Source: Pseudomonas sp. Irchel s3b2
GTDB taxonomy: Bacteria; Pseudomonadota; Gammaproteobacteria; Pseudomonadales; Pseudomonadaceae
Direction of reading: 5' to 3'
Length of the DNA stretch: 64,000 nt
Assembly (NCBI RefSeq): GCF_900187445.1
Contig: NZ_FYEB01000005.1
Location: 186,001-250,000, forward strand
Position numbers and translations under genes: made by a program. The number at the start of each line of letters is the position of its first letter. The first letter of the stretch is position 1. Below are positions 38,279 through 48,001 of the stretch, in pieces. The notes beneath the pieces were generated by a model, which had not been told where the DNA came from, searched no databases, and saw only the letters and a list, made by a program, of their open reading frames with translations.

Positions 38279-41200
38279 TCAGTGGAAATCCCGGCTACGC
38301 ACATGGATACCGTCGAGCAATGAACTCAGGTCGCTCAAGCGTCCGGCAATCAGATGCCGCACCTCGCCTTCCTTTTCCCAGCGCCCATCGACCTTGAGCA
38401 ATTGCGAGCCGACCAATACCTGCCGCTGCCGTTCGGCCAGGTCGCGCCAGACCACCACATTGACGTTGCCGAACTCGTCTTCAAGCGTCACGAAGGTCAC
38501 GCCGCTGGCGGTGCCCGGACGTTGCCGACCGGTGACCAACCCGGCGACGCTGACCGGTCGGCCGTGCTCGACCTCCATAAGCTCTTTCGAACTGCGGCAA
38601 CGCCGGGCTTTCAATTCACCCCGCAGCAATGCCAGCGGATGCGGGCCGAGGGTGGTGCCGACACTGTTGTAATCGGCTTGCAGGTCTTCGCCCACGGTGG
38701 GTTTGGGCAGAGACACCGCCGGCTCTTCCTGACTTGGCAAACCGGCAAACAAGCCGAGTTGTTTCTGCACCCCCGCCACCTCCCAGCGCGCCCGATGCCG
38801 ATCACCGGCCAGCCCGCGTAACGCACCGGCATCGGCCAGTTGCTCCTGGGCGCGGGCATCGAGTCGCGCCCGTTGGCCAAGGTCGGCGATGTCGGCAAAC
38901 GCCCCTTTCGACCGTGCAACTTCAATGCGCCTGGCATCGTCCTCGCGAAAGCCCTTGATCATCCGCAACCCCATGCGAATGGCCGGTTGCGCGCCGGTGA
39001 TCGGTTCCAGACTGCAATCCCAGTCACTGGCCCGCACGTCCACCGGACGAATCTGCAAATGATGCCGGCGGGCGTCCTGAAGAATCTGGTCCGGGCTGTA
39101 GAAACCCATGGGCCAGCTGTTGATCAGCGCACAGGCGAAGGCCGCCGGCTCGTGGCATTTCAACCAGCAACTGGCGTAGGTCAGCAAGGCGAAACTGGCG
39201 GCGTGGGATTCGGGAAAGCCGTAATTGCCGAAGCCTTTGATCTGCTCGAAGATCTGCGCGGCGAACTCCTCCGTGTAGCCGTTTTTCTTCATTCCGTCCG
39301 CCAGACGCTCCTTGTGCGGCTCCAGTCCGCCGTGGCGTTTCCAGGCGGCCATGGAGCGGCGCAATTGATCGGCCTCGCCGGGACTGTAGTCGGCGGCGAC
39401 AATCGCAATCTGCATCACCTGCTCCTGGAACAGTGGCACGCCCAGAGTGCGCTTGAGCACTACTTCGAGTGCTTTCGACGGATAGACCACCTCTTCTTCG
39501 CCCTTACGCCGCCGCAGATAGGGATGCACCATCCCGCCCTGAATTGGCCCCGGGCGAACGATCGCCACCTCGATCACCAGATCGTAGAAATTCTTGGGCT
39601 TGAGCCTCGGCAACATCGACATCTGTGCCCGGGACTCGATCTGGAACACCCCGATGGTGTCCGCATGGCCGATCATCTCGTAGGTTTGCGGGTCTTCGGC
39701 CGGCACCGTCGCCAGACTCAGGTCGCGGCCACGGTGCCGACGCAGCAGATCGAAACAACGGCGAATCGCGCTGAGCATGCCCAGCGCGAGGATATCGACC
39801 TTGAGCAGCCCGACCGCATCCAGATCGTCCTTGTCCCACTGGATGATGGTGCGCTCGGCCATGGCGGCGTTTTCCACTGGCACCAGGCTATCCAGGGGCT
39901 GCTCGGAAATCACGAAACCGCCAGGGTGCTGGGACAGGTGCCGGGGGAAACCGATCAACTGCCCCGTCAGGCTCAACACCCGGCGCAACACCGGGCTGTC
40001 GGGATCAAAACCACCTTCACGCAGGCGCTCGACGGGCGGCGCCTGATCACTCCAGTGGCCACAACAGTCGGCCAGGGCGTTGACCTGATCCGGTGGCAAA
40101 CCCATTGCCTTGGCCACATCGCGTACGGCGCCGGCACCATGGTAAGTGCTGACCACCGCCGTCAACGCCGCACGGGCCCGGCCATAACGCTGGAACACGT
40201 ACTGCAGGACTTCTTCGCGCCGCTCGTGCTCGAAATCCACGTCGATATCTGGCGGTTCGTTGCGCTCTTTGGAGAGAAAACGCTCGAACAGCAATGTGCT
40301 CCGCTCCGGGTCGATCTCGGTGATCCCCAGCACGAAGCACACCGCCGAGTTGGCGGCGGAGCCGCGCCCCTGACAAAGAATGTGTTGCTTGCGGGCGAAA
40401 TTCACAATGTCGTGAACCGTCAGGAAATAACTTTCGTAACCCAACTCGGCAATCAGCTCCAATTCCTTGTCGATCTGCGCCAATACCTCGGCTTTAGGAC
40501 CTCTTTCCCAGCGCCAGCGAATACCCTTTTCAGTCAAGGCTCGCAGCCAGGACGTGGCCGTATGCCCTTCAGGCACCAGCTCCCGGGGATATTGATAACG
40601 CAACTGACCGAGGTCGAACGTGCAGCGCCGGGCGATGGTCAGCGTCTCGTCGAGCAGTGACTGCGGATAGAGATCACGCAAGGCATCGAGGCTGCGCAAA
40701 TGCCGTTCGCCATTGGGGTGCAGACGCAACCCGGCCTCGGCCACCGGCAAGTGATGACGGATCGCAGTCATGGTGTCCTGCAAGGCACGTCGGCCGCGGG
40801 CGTGCATGTGCACATCGCCGCTGGCCACCGCCGGGATCCGCAGTTCTCGCGCCAGGGTCAGCAGCGCCGCCAATCGCCGGGTGTCGCCCTGCCCGCGATG
40901 TAACTGAATGCTCAGCCAGAGGCGCTCGGCGAAGGTCTGCTTCAGCCAGTGGCCCTGCTCAAAGTCATCGACGGCGTCCGGTACCCATAACGCCAACAGC
41001 CCCGGCAACGGCTCGCCGAAATCCTCCCGCAGCACCTGATACTGGCCTTTCTGCGTGCGGCGTCTGGCGCGGGTAATCAGGCGGCACAGGGTTTGATAAC
41101 CCTCGAGGTTTTCCACCAGCAGTACCAGTTTCGGACCGTCTTCGATGCGTATTTCACTGCCGATGATTAGCGGCAATTCCACGGCCTTGGCCACCTGCCA

Positions 41201-41356
41201 GGCACGGACAATACCCGCCAGGGTGCATTCGTCGGTGATCGCCAACGCTTGATAGCCCTGTTTTTTCGCCCGCTGAAAAAGCTCAAGCGCACTGGAAGCA
41301 CCACGCTGGAAACTGAAGTTCGACAGGCAGTGCAGCTCCGCGTAATCGACATTCAT
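38279..41356 (-). CDS. dnaE2: Error-prone DNA polymerase DnaE2 (ImuC)
   Basis: This 1025-residue C-family polymerase alpha subunit performs damage-induced translesion synthesis with ImuA/ImuB. It starts with a PHP domain ([19 protein letters not shown]). The polymerase active-site region reads [23 protein letters not shown], with the catalytic acidic residues in [16 protein letters not shown]. HhH and OB-fold parts follow toward the C-terminus ([26 protein letters not shown]). The size is that of DnaE2 (about 1,030) rather than replicative DnaE. The ATG at 41356 overlaps the imuB stop by 4 bp. It is the last gene of the lexA2-imuA-imuB-dnaE2 operon. Confidence 0.95.
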   Translation of the reverse strand: MNVDYAELHCLSNFSFQRGASSALELFQRAKKQGYQALAITDECTLAGIVRAWQVAKAVELPLIIGSEIRIEDGPKLVLLVENLEGYQTLCRLITRARRRTQKGQYQVLREDFGEPLPGLLALWVPDAVDDFEQGHWLKQTFAERLWLSIQLHRGQGDTRRLAALLTLARELRIPAVASGDVHMHARGRRALQDTMTAIRHHLPVAEAGLRLHPNGERHLRSLDALRDLYPQSLLDETLTIARRCTFDLGQLRYQYPRELVPEGHTATSWLRALTEKGIRWRWERGPKAEVLAQIDKELELIAELGYESYFLTVHDIVNFARKQHILCQGRGSAANSAVCFVLGITEIDPERSTLLFERFLSKERNEPPDIDVDFEHERREEVLQYVFQRYGRARAALTAVVSTYHGAGAVRDVAKAMGLPPDQVNALADCCGHWSDQAPPVERLREGGFDPDSPVLRRVLSLTGQLIGFPRHLSQHPGGFVISEQPLDSLVPVENAAMAERTIIQWDKDDLDAVGLLKVDILALGMLSAIRRCFDLLRRHRGRDLSLATVPAEDPQTYEMIGHADTIGVFQIESRAQMSMLPRLKPKNFYDLVIEVAIVRPGPIQGGMVHPYLRRRKGEEEVVYPSKALEVVLKRTLGVPLFQEQVMQIAIVAADYSPGEADQLRRSMAAWKRHGGLEPHKERLADGMKKNGYTEEFAAQIFEQIKGFGNYGFPESHAASFALLTYASCWLKCHEPAAFACALINSWPMGFYSPDQILQDARRHHLQIRPVDVRASDWDCSLEPITGAQPAIRMGLRMIKGFREDDARRIEVARSKGAFADIADLGQRARLDARAQEQLADAGALRGLAGDRHRARWEVAGVQKQLGLFAGLPSQEEPAVSLPKPTVGEDLQADYNSVGTTLGPHPLALLRGELKARRCRSSKELMEVEHGRPVSVAGLVTGRQRPGTASGVTFVTLEDEFGNVNVVVWRDLAERQRQVLVGSQLLKVDGRWEKEGEVRHLIAGRLSDLSSLLDGIHVRSRDFH

Positions 41357-42768
41357 GCGAACCAGCCTTGCAGCCACAACGGACCGCCTTCACCCACCGT
41401 CCGATAGGCCCAGCCCTGCTGACCGGAGCGGGTTTCGATCAGGTAGTAATCGCGGCGCACGTCGTCGCCGTCCCACCAGCCCGACTCGATGCGTTCCGGT
41501 CCCATGAGGATGCGCGTCGAACCTTCGTGTACTGCCTGCGGTTCAGTTAGTAGCCAGCCCGGGCGTTGCACGGCAGGCAGTACCCCACAGGTCTGGCTGT
41601 CGACACTGGCCTGCCACGCGCATTCCGGCCGATGATCGGCCTGGAACCGCAGGCCTTGCACCGCGTCATCCCCCAACCGTGCGCGCAAGCGTTCGCGCAG
41701 TTGCTCCCAAGGCAAGGATTGCTGCGGACGATCGTCGAACAGTTCCTGGTACTGGGGCACAAAGGTCGGCAAGTCTTCAGCGCGCAGACGAAAACCGCGC
41801 ACCGGCGCCTCGACCTGAACCTGTTCCAGACGCCCCCGGGCCAGTTCGAACAGCATCGCCGGATCGCGCTCGGCACTGAGCAGGCCGACCTTGATCAGCG
41901 TGTCTGGCAACCCGGCGTGCTCCAGGTGCAGGTCAAAACGCTGCACACCGCTGTCCCGTCCGCAGAGAAACGCCGCCAGATCCCCGGTCAGCCTGCGCAA
42001 CGGAAACAGCAACGCCTGATGGGACTGCACATCGAAGTTAAGCTCGATGCGCACATCGAAACGGTCCGGCGGCAGGTAAAACGCCAGCGCCAGCCGTCGC
42101 TCGCCGAACAGGCTGTCCAGATGCTTGAGCACCTGAGCCTCGAAACGCCGGGCCAGGCTATGTCGTGGCAGCGCCTGCACCTGACTCAAGGTGCGCAGCC
42201 CCATGCGCGACAGTGCCGTGGCAACGCTTGGCTCCAGAGCGATCCGGTCGACGGGCAACTGCCCGAGGTGGTGCTGCAAGGCTTCATTGTCCGGCACCAC
42301 CAGACCGTCATAAACGTTGGCCAGCACCCGCGCCGCCACCGGGTTGGGTGCGGCGACAATCCGGTGACGAAACCCCAGCTCGCCGAGTTCGGCTCGCAAT
42401 CGCGCCTCGAACTGCGGCCAGGGCCCGAACAAGCCCAGGCTGGATTCGATTTCAAACACCACGGCTCGCGGATAATGCACGCTGACCTGAGAGCTGAACC
42501 GATAGGCCCAGGCGGCCAGGAATTGCTGCCAGTGTTCGATCTCGGCGGCGTCATATTCGGCGGTGACAAAACTTTTGCTCAGGGCCTGGGCGGCGGTCAT
42601 CGACTGGCCGGGCCGCAAGCCCAGCGCCCGCGCCGAACCGTTGACCGCCTGTAGCACCCGACGCTGGGCCGGACCGGTCAGTAGCGCCAGCGGCTCATTG
42701 GGGTCGGGGCGCTGACGCAGTACCGCGTCCAGCGCCAATTGCGGGAAGAGAATGCAAACCCAGCGCAT
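41353..42768 (-). CDS. imuB: ImuB, catalytically inactive Y-family polymerase-like mutasome hub
   Basis: This 471-residue protein has the Y-family layout: [21 protein letters not shown] at the start, [16 protein letters not shown], and a helix-hairpin-helix region [26 protein letters not shown]. It lacks the acidic catalytic residues of true DinB/UmuC enzymes at the start. ImuB links ImuA, DnaE2 and the beta clamp. The ATG at 42768 is chosen because an upstream extension overlaps imuA out of frame with its coding sense. It starts 8 bp after the imuA stop and overlaps dnaE2 by 4 bp. Confidence 0.93.
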   Translation of the reverse strand: MRWVCILFPQLALDAVLRQRPDPNEPLALLTGPAQRRVLQAVNGSARALGLRPGQSMTAAQALSKSFVTAEYDAAEIEHWQQFLAAWAYRFSSQVSVHYPRAVVFEIESSLGLFGPWPQFEARLRAELGELGFRHRIVAAPNPVAARVLANVYDGLVVPDNEALQHHLGQLPVDRIALEPSVATALSRMGLRTLSQVQALPRHSLARRFEAQVLKHLDSLFGERRLALAFYLPPDRFDVRIELNFDVQSHQALLFPLRRLTGDLAAFLCGRDSGVQRFDLHLEHAGLPDTLIKVGLLSAERDPAMLFELARGRLEQVQVEAPVRGFRLRAEDLPTFVPQYQELFDDRPQQSLPWEQLRERLRARLGDDAVQGLRFQADHRPECAWQASVDSQTCGVLPAVQRPGWLLTEPQAVHEGSTRILMGPERIESGWWDGDDVRRDYYLIETRSGQQGWAYRTVGEGGPLWLQGWFA

Positions 42769-42775
42769 GGCAACC

Positions 42776-43396
42776 TCAATGCCCGACGGCAAAGGCAATC
42801 GGCGCCGAACGGGCCAACCCGCCCCGGCACTTGAGTACCCGCAATTGCGCAGGTTTGGCGTCGATGGCGATGCGCAGGGCCGCTGGCGACGGGTTGATGG
42901 CTTCACTGATCGAGCGATAGGCGAACGCCAGGGTCTGACCGGTTTCCGCCGCCACCTGCAAACGTCGCAACGCCCGATCGTCGGCTTTGTGCGGCCAGCA
43001 CAACACCGCCCCGCAACTACCTGAACGCAGACATTGTTCCGCCGCCCATAGCGCATCGCGCTCACTGGCCTGGATGATCGACAGTTGCCGTAAATCGACC
43101 CCGGCGTTCTGCCAGGCCTGGGGATACGGCACGTAAGGCGGTGCCACCAGCATGATGCGCTCCCCCGCCGCCGACAGCCGCGCCAGCGCTGGCCACACCA
43201 GTTGCAACTCACCCACGCCCTGCCCGGCCAGGAGGATTTCAGTCAGCGCCGCTTCCGGCCAGCCGCCAGTGGGCAATGCCGCATCCAGCGCCGCATGCCC
43301 CGTGGGTTGCGGGCTTACGGCCGGTGGCGCAGGCCGGCCCTTCCAGACCTGGCCGCCATTGAACAGCGTATCCAACGCAACGACGGCGCCCATCAT
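42776..43396 (-). CDS. imuA: ImuA (SulA/RecA-like) mutasome protein
   Basis: This 206-residue RecA-like, SulA-related protein is typical of lexA2-imuA cassettes: VVALDTLFNGGQVWKGRP, LPTGGWPEAALTEILLAGQGVGELQLVWPALARLSAAGERIMLVAPPYVPYP, and AVLCWPHKADDRALRRLQ. It acts with ImuB and DnaE2 in SOS mutagenesis. Two adjacent ATGs (43396, 43393) overlap the lexA2 stop, so translation is coupled; AAGG precedes them. The next gene imuB begins 8 bp after its stop. Confidence 0.93.
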   Translation of the reverse strand: MMGAVVALDTLFNGGQVWKGRPAPPAVSPQPTGHAALDAALPTGGWPEAALTEILLAGQGVGELQLVWPALARLSAAGERIMLVAPPYVPYPQAWQNAGVDLRQLSIIQASERDALWAAEQCLRSGSCGAVLCWPHKADDRALRRLQVAAETGQTLAFAYRSISEAINPSPAALRIAIDAKPAQLRVLKCRGGLARSAPIAFAVGH

Positions 43397-44001
43397 CCTT
43401 GCCTCACCAGACCGCAGAACACGCCTTCGATGGCCAGGTCCTGATCGGCTCGAACAATGATCGGCAGGTAAGCCGGATTGCGCGGTAGCAGGCGAACAGA
43501 ATCGCCGACCCGCTCAAAACGCTTGATGGTGACTTCGCCGTCGAGCCGCGCCACCACAATCTGGCCGTTGACCGCTTCGGGATTGCGCCGCACGCCCACC
43601 AGATCGCCGTCGAGAATGCCGTCCTCGATCATCGAATCGCCCTGCACCCGCAGCATGTAATCCGGTACCCGCGAGAAAATCGACGGATCAAGCAGCAAAC
43701 GGCTGTGAACCTCGGCATCGGCACCGATCGGCGCACCGGCCGCCACTCGACCAAGTACCGGAACGTCCAGCAGCTCGGACCGGGGCGGTTGATTCAGCAG
43801 TCGGATGCCGCGCGCCTGATGCGCATTGACCTCAATAAAACCGGCTTCGGTCAGCGCCAGCACGTGCTTGCGCGCCACGCTACGGGAGGCGAAACCAAAG
43901 GCCTCGCTGATTTCAGCGAGGCTCGGGGGCTGACCGTGTTCGGCGATTCGATCGCGGATGAAAGTCAGGATGGCGGTACGGCGGGGAGTTAAAGTCGTCA
44001 T
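43393..44001 (-). CDS. lexA2: LexA2 SOS repressor
   Basis: This 202-residue LexA has an N-terminal winged HTH (residues 1-65, RTAILTFIRDRIAEHGQPPSLAEISEAFGFASRSVARKH). The self-cleavage site is Ala88-Gly89 in RVAAGAP, with catalytic Ser123 (QGDSM) and Lys160 (VTIKRF). It heads the imuA-imuB-dnaE2 operon, as the second LexA of Pseudomonas does. The ATG at 44001 is used; an ATG at 44010 inside the operator is an alternative. No SD is visible, because the operator occupies that place. Confidence 0.95.
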   Translation of the reverse strand: MTTLTPRRTAILTFIRDRIAEHGQPPSLAEISEAFGFASRSVARKHVLALTEAGFIEVNAHQARGIRLLNQPPRSELLDVPVLGRVAAGAPIGADAEVHSRLLLDPSIFSRVPDYMLRVQGDSMIEDGILDGDLVGVRRNPEAVNGQIVVARLDGEVTIKRFERVGDSVRLLPRNPAYLPIIVRADQDLAIEGVFCGLVRQG

Positions 44002-44002
44002 G

Positions 44003-44018
44003 GAGTACATTTGTACTC
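44003..44018. promoter_or_regulatory. Predicted LexA2 operator
   Basis: The perfect palindrome gagtac-attt-gtactc ends one base before the lexA2 start codon. Its core GTAC-N4-GTAC fits the GTAC-N4-GTGC-type box I recall for Pseudomonas LexA2. Autorepression of the mutasome operon is the natural reading. Confidence 0.8.
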
Positions 44019-44160
44019 TTTTGGGTTTTACCTGACAAGGACCGCCAGTCAGCTTGCCACGCACCGCGCTCCTACAGGGGTGGGGTTAACCCGGACTTCG
44101 ACCAAGGCAGAACCTGCGTCGGCGTGTCCAACTTTGCCCAGCGTGGTGGCGGCTTCTTGT

Positions 44161-45048
44161 TTAGCCGATACGCAATGCGCGCAGGTCGAGGCGGCCGTCC
44201 TTGAGTGGTGGGCACCAGTAGTAGCCGCCAGTGATCGGTCGGCTGATGCGATACAGACCGTCGGTGATGCCGTCTTCCAGACCGCTCATGCGCCGCAGCT
44301 GGGATTCGAACGCGTCGAGGGAAAAACCGAAAGCCAGGAACATCAGGCCGGCGCGATCACCTTCGATCCACGGCATCGAACGACGGACCACGAAGGCTTC
44401 GGGCGTGAAGCTTTCCTGAGCGGTGCGTTTGACGTGGGCAGAGATTGGCGCGTCATCGAGTTCTTCGTTGTCGCTCAGGCGCCGCCCCATGATGTTGTCC
44501 TTCTCGTGGGACGGCATCGCGTGAAAGCCTTTCAAGTCATGCTGCCATTGCTGGATCGCGGCGAAGCTGCCACCGACCAGACCATCCGCGCCTTCGCTCA
44601 GCACTGCGGCTGCTACAGCGGCTTCGTCGTGAGGGTTTTCGGTGCCGTCTTCGTAACCGGTCAGATCATGGCCGCTCATGTGACGGAAGGTTTCGTTCAT
44701 CTGCACCAGACGCAGGGCCGGTGCCAGCGCGGCTTCGATCGCATGACTGCGATTGAGCAGTTCGCCACGGTCAACACCGTGCAGCCAGCACCAGAGCGCG
44801 TGTTGGGTCGACGGGTTGTCGACGCCAACACCGACCAGCGCAGGAAAGGCGCGCAGCCCGTCGATCTGCGCGTGCAGCGCCTTGACCAGGGATTCACCGA
44901 AACCGACCACCGCCGACTTTCCGTCCACCAGGCGCATCAGGTTATCCAGCGCAGCCGGCAGAGCCTCGGCGGATTCAAGGGCGAAGAACATATGACGAGC
45001 TTGAGGCGGAACAGGGGTGGCGAGAATGCCCGGCTGGTAGTAACTCAT
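44161..45048 (-). CDS. DyP-type haem peroxidase
   Basis: This 295-residue dye-decolorising peroxidase has the family GxxDG motif in GYEDGTENP (about 131-139). The proximal haem His is in SAHVKRTA (about 204), and the distal Arg region is RRSMPWIEGDRAGLMFLAF (about 222-240). No Tat signal is present, so it is cytosolic or encapsulin-independent; no encapsulin gene adjoins it. The ATG at 45048 has SD GAAGGAG. Such enzymes oxidise aromatic or haem substrates with H2O2; the physiological substrate is unknown. Confidence 0.93.
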   Translation of the reverse strand: MSYYQPGILATPVPPQARHMFFALESAEALPAALDNLMRLVDGKSAVVGFGESLVKALHAQIDGLRAFPALVGVGVDNPSTQHALWCWLHGVDRGELLNRSHAIEAALAPALRLVQMNETFRHMSGHDLTGYEDGTENPHDEAAVAAAVLSEGADGLVGGSFAAIQQWQHDLKGFHAMPSHEKDNIMGRRLSDNEELDDAPISAHVKRTAQESFTPEAFVVRRSMPWIEGDRAGLMFLAFGFSLDAFESQLRRMSGLEDGITDGLYRISRPITGGYYWCPPLKDGRLDLRALRIG

Positions 45049-45120
45049 ATGAACTCCTTCAGAAAGAGCGTGAAGTTTAACCGGGGGATCGTTACTTGTG
45101 TGTTTTCAGGGCCAAAGATT

Positions 45121-45162
45121 GCCCCGTAGCAGCTGCCGAGCCTGCGAGGCTGCTACAGGGCT
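45121..45162. repeat. Single palindromic REP-like element
   Basis: ccccgtagcagctgccgagc...gcgaggctgctacaggg forms one imperfect hairpin between the DyP and gapN genes. Confidence 0.6.
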
Positions 45163-45279
45163 TTCAGGACCGGATGAGTCGGCAGCGCCAAAAAATCATA
45201 AGATGAGCCATGACAAGCGAGTCCGAGGTCTGCTAAAACGATTCATCAGTGCATCACCCAATCCAGACGGGGTAGCGAT

Positions 45280-46905
45280 ATGACCACAGCACAGATCCTT
45301 GGCAACCTGTTTCCCACCGCCGACAACGTCCCGGAAAAATACCGCCTGAACGGCCCGACCGAGCAGCGCGAGTATCTGGTCGATGGCGAACTGAAAACCT
45401 GGTCCGGCCCCCTCGCCCAAGTCCGCAGCCCGGTGTACCTGAGCGGCGCGAATGGCGACGAACAAGTGATCCTCGGCAGCACGCCGCTGCTCGATGCCGA
45501 GACCGCATTGACCGCGCTCGACGCCGCCGTCCGCGCCTATGATCGCGGCCAGGGCCTGTGGCCGACCATGCGCGTGGCCGAGCGTATCCAGCACGTCGAA
45601 ACCTTCCTTGCTCGCATGCGCGAACAGCGCGAGGCGGTGGTCAAGTTACTGATGTGGGAGATCGGCAAAAACCTCAAGGACTCGGAAAAAGAGTTCGACC
45701 GCACCTGTGATTACATCGTCGACACCATCAACGCCCTCAAGGAACTCGACCGCCGCTCCAGCCGCTTCGAACTGGAACAGGACACCCTCGGCCAGATCCG
45801 CCGCGTTCCGCTGGGCGTGGCGTTGTGCATGGGGCCTTACAACTATCCGCTGAACGAAACCTTCACCACGCTGATTCCGGCGCTGATCATGGGCAACACG
45901 GTAGTGTTCAAGCCGGCCAAGCTTGGGGTGTTGTTGATTCGCCCGCTGCTCGAAGCGTTCCGCGACAGTTTCCCGGCCGGGGTGATCAACGTCATTTACG
46001 GCAGCGGCCGCGAAACCGTCAGTGCCCTGATGGCCAGCGGCAAGATCGACATCTTTGCGTTTATCGGCACCAACAAGGCCGCCAGCGACCTGAAAAAACT
46101 CCATCCAAGACCTCACCGCTTGCGCGCGGCCCTGGGCCTGGATGCAAAGAACCCCGGCATTGTTTTGCCTGAGGTGGATCTGGACAACGCGGTCAGCGAA
46201 GCCGTCACCGGCTCCCTGTCGTTTAACGGTCAGCGCTGCACCGCGCTGAAAATCCTCTTCGTCCACGAAGACGTGGTCGAGGCGTTCATCGAGAAGTTCA
46301 ATGCCAAACTCGCCGGCCTCAAACCCGGCATGCCGTGGGACAGTGGCGTGGCGCTGACGCCGTTGCCGGAATCAGGCAAGGTCGATTACCTGCACACGCT
46401 GGTGGCAGATGCTGTAAGCAAAGGTGCGACCGTGGTCAATCCCAATGGCGGTGAGTCTCGCGCATCGTTCTTCTACCCTGCCGTGTTGTACCCGGTGACC
46501 CCGCAGATGCGCGTCTACCAGGAAGAACAGTTCGGCCCGGTCGTGCCGATCGTGCCTTACCGTCATCTGGACACCGTGATCGATTACGTCCTGGAATCCG
46601 ACTTCGGCCAGCAACTGAGCATCTTCGGCACCAACCCGGTTGCAGTTGGCAGGCTGGTGGACACCTTCGCCAACCAGGTCGGGCGGATCAACCTCAACGC
46701 CCAGTGCCAGCGCGGTCCGGATACCTATCCATTCAACGGCCGCAAGAACTCCGCCGAGGGCACGCTGTCGGTGCACGATGCGCTGCGGGTGTTTTCGATT
46801 CGGACCCTGGTGGCGACCAAGTTCCAGGAGAGCAGCAAAGAGCTTCTCAGCGAGATCATCAGCGGACGAAACTCGAGCTTCCTGACCACCGACTACATCT
46901 TCTGA
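45280..46905 (+). CDS. gapN: NADP-dependent glyceraldehyde-3-phosphate dehydrogenase-like aldehyde dehydrogenase (GapN type)
   Basis: This 541-residue ALDH-superfamily protein would oxidise glyceraldehyde-3-phosphate to 3-phosphoglycerate with NADP+. The oxyanion Asn is in MGPYNYPLNE (about 186-195), cofactor contacts are in VVFKPAKLG, and the nucleophile Cys is in FNGQRCTALK (about 310). The motif that carries the general-base Glu in most ALDHs (ELGGKNP) reads GLDAKNP here, so the Glu is not at its usual place. The sequence otherwise matches the long Pseudomonas GapN annotation. The next gene, a FUSC protein, follows after about 11 bp. Confidence 0.85.
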   Translation: MTTAQILGNLFPTADNVPEKYRLNGPTEQREYLVDGELKTWSGPLAQVRSPVYLSGANGDEQVILGSTPLLDAETALTALDAAVRAYDRGQGLWPTMRVAERIQHVETFLARMREQREAVVKLLMWEIGKNLKDSEKEFDRTCDYIVDTINALKELDRRSSRFELEQDTLGQIRRVPLGVALCMGPYNYPLNETFTTLIPALIMGNTVVFKPAKLGVLLIRPLLEAFRDSFPAGVINVIYGSGRETVSALMASGKIDIFAFIGTNKAASDLKKLHPRPHRLRAALGLDAKNPGIVLPEVDLDNAVSEAVTGSLSFNGQRCTALKILFVHEDVVEAFIEKFNAKLAGLKPGMPWDSGVALTPLPESGKVDYLHTLVADAVSKGATVVNPNGGESRASFFYPAVLYPVTPQMRVYQEEQFGPVVPIVPYRHLDTVIDYVLESDFGQQLSIFGTNPVAVGRLVDTFANQVGRINLNAQCQRGPDTYPFNGRKNSAEGTLSVHDALRVFSIRTLVATKFQESSKELLSEIISGRNSSFLTTDYIF

Positions 46906-46916
46906 GGACACCGAGC

Positions 46917-47993
46917 CTGAGCATCATCAGAGGCCTTCGACTGCCACCGCTGTTGCGCCGGATACTGCGTCCGTTGCTGGACCCGTACCGGCGCTACCGC
47001 CACGCCAAACTGATCCATGCGGTGCGGGTTTCGTTGGGATTGCTGGCGACGATCCTGCTGACCACCGGTATCAACCTGCCCCACGGCGAATGGGCGTCGG
47101 TGACCATGCTGGTGGTGATCGGTGGTTTGCAACACCACGGTAATATCGGCAAAAAAGCCGCCGAGCGGGCCATCGGCACCTTGATCGGGGCCGGAGTCGG
47201 CTTGTTGCTGGTGGCGCAACAGGCCTGGCTCGGGATGCCGTGGCTGACCTATTTCGCAATGTCGGTGGTGTGCGGATTCTTCTCGTACCACGCCATCGGC
47301 AAGGGCGGTTACACGGCGCTGCTGTCGGCGATCACCGTGTTTATCGTCGCAGGACACGGTGACAACCCGGTCACCGATGGCCTGTGGCGCGGGGTGGATA
47401 TTCTGATCGGCATCGCCTTGGCGCTGGCCTTCTCCTTCGCCCTGCCGCTCTATGCGGTGTACTCCTGGCGCTACAACCTGGCCGATGCGCTGCGCGACTG
47501 CGCGGCAATCTACGGCCGCATCATCAGGGGTGAGTCCGTCACCGCTGACGAACACCTGAAACTGATGAATCGCTTGAACACGGTGATGATACAACTGCGC
47601 TCATTGATGCCCTCGGTGTCCAAGGAAGTGCGGGTTTCCATGACCGAACTCGATGCGATTCAGCGCAATCTGCGGATGTGCGTCAGCATCCTGGAAATCC
47701 TCGGCAATAGCCGACCGAATGCCGATGACTCCGAGGCAATGGTCCACCTGCAATCGGCATTGAAAGCCGAGCACCGACAGATCCGGGTGCAACTGATCGG
47801 TATGGCTCGGGCATTGAAATCGGGCGCTTCTCAACGGCTCAGCCGGCCAGCCGAATCGCCATCGGACTCAACGCTCGATGCGTCGGTCTACAGTCCGCTG
47901 GATGGCTATCAATTGCTGACCCGACAATTGACCGCGAACATCGGCGAGATGCGCCAGCGCTTGGCGAAGACCGCACCGCGCTGGAACATCTGA
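46917..47993 (+). CDS. FUSC-family inner-membrane protein (YccS/aromatic-acid exporter-like)
   Basis: The open frame encodes about 358 residues with an N-terminal block of four to six transmembrane helices (about 25-170: VRVSLGLLATILLTTGINLP, VTMLVVIGGLQHH, GTLIGAGVGLLLVAQQ, YFAMSVVCGFFSY, LLSAITVFIVAG, ILIGIALALAFSFALPLYA). A cytoplasmic helical half follows. This is half the two-repeat FUSC exporter architecture. The start is not clear: a CTG at 46917 has GAGGA 8 nt upstream and fits the expected N-terminus (SIIRGLRLPPLLRR), and a TTG at 46953 is the first standard codon. It is co-oriented with gapN. Confidence 0.85.
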   Translation: MSIIRGLRLPPLLRRILRPLLDPYRRYRHAKLIHAVRVSLGLLATILLTTGINLPHGEWASVTMLVVIGGLQHHGNIGKKAAERAIGTLIGAGVGLLLVAQQAWLGMPWLTYFAMSVVCGFFSYHAIGKGGYTALLSAITVFIVAGHGDNPVTDGLWRGVDILIGIALALAFSFALPLYAVYSWRYNLADALRDCAAIYGRIIRGESVTADEHLKLMNRLNTVMIQLRSLMPSVSKEVRVSMTELDAIQRNLRMCVSILEILGNSRPNADDSEAMVHLQSALKAEHRQIRVQLIGMARALKSGASQRLSRPAESPSDSTLDASVYSPLDGYQLLTRQLTANIGEMRQRLAKTAPRWNI

Positions 47994-48001
47994 GAGGCTG
48001 C

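Noticed and set aside
38840..40660. A 606-codon open frame antisense to dnaE2
   Set aside because: It has no recognisable domain or SD, and its composition is that of an antisense shadow of a high-GC gene. The similar long antisense frames over cobN and cobW are rejected for the same reason.
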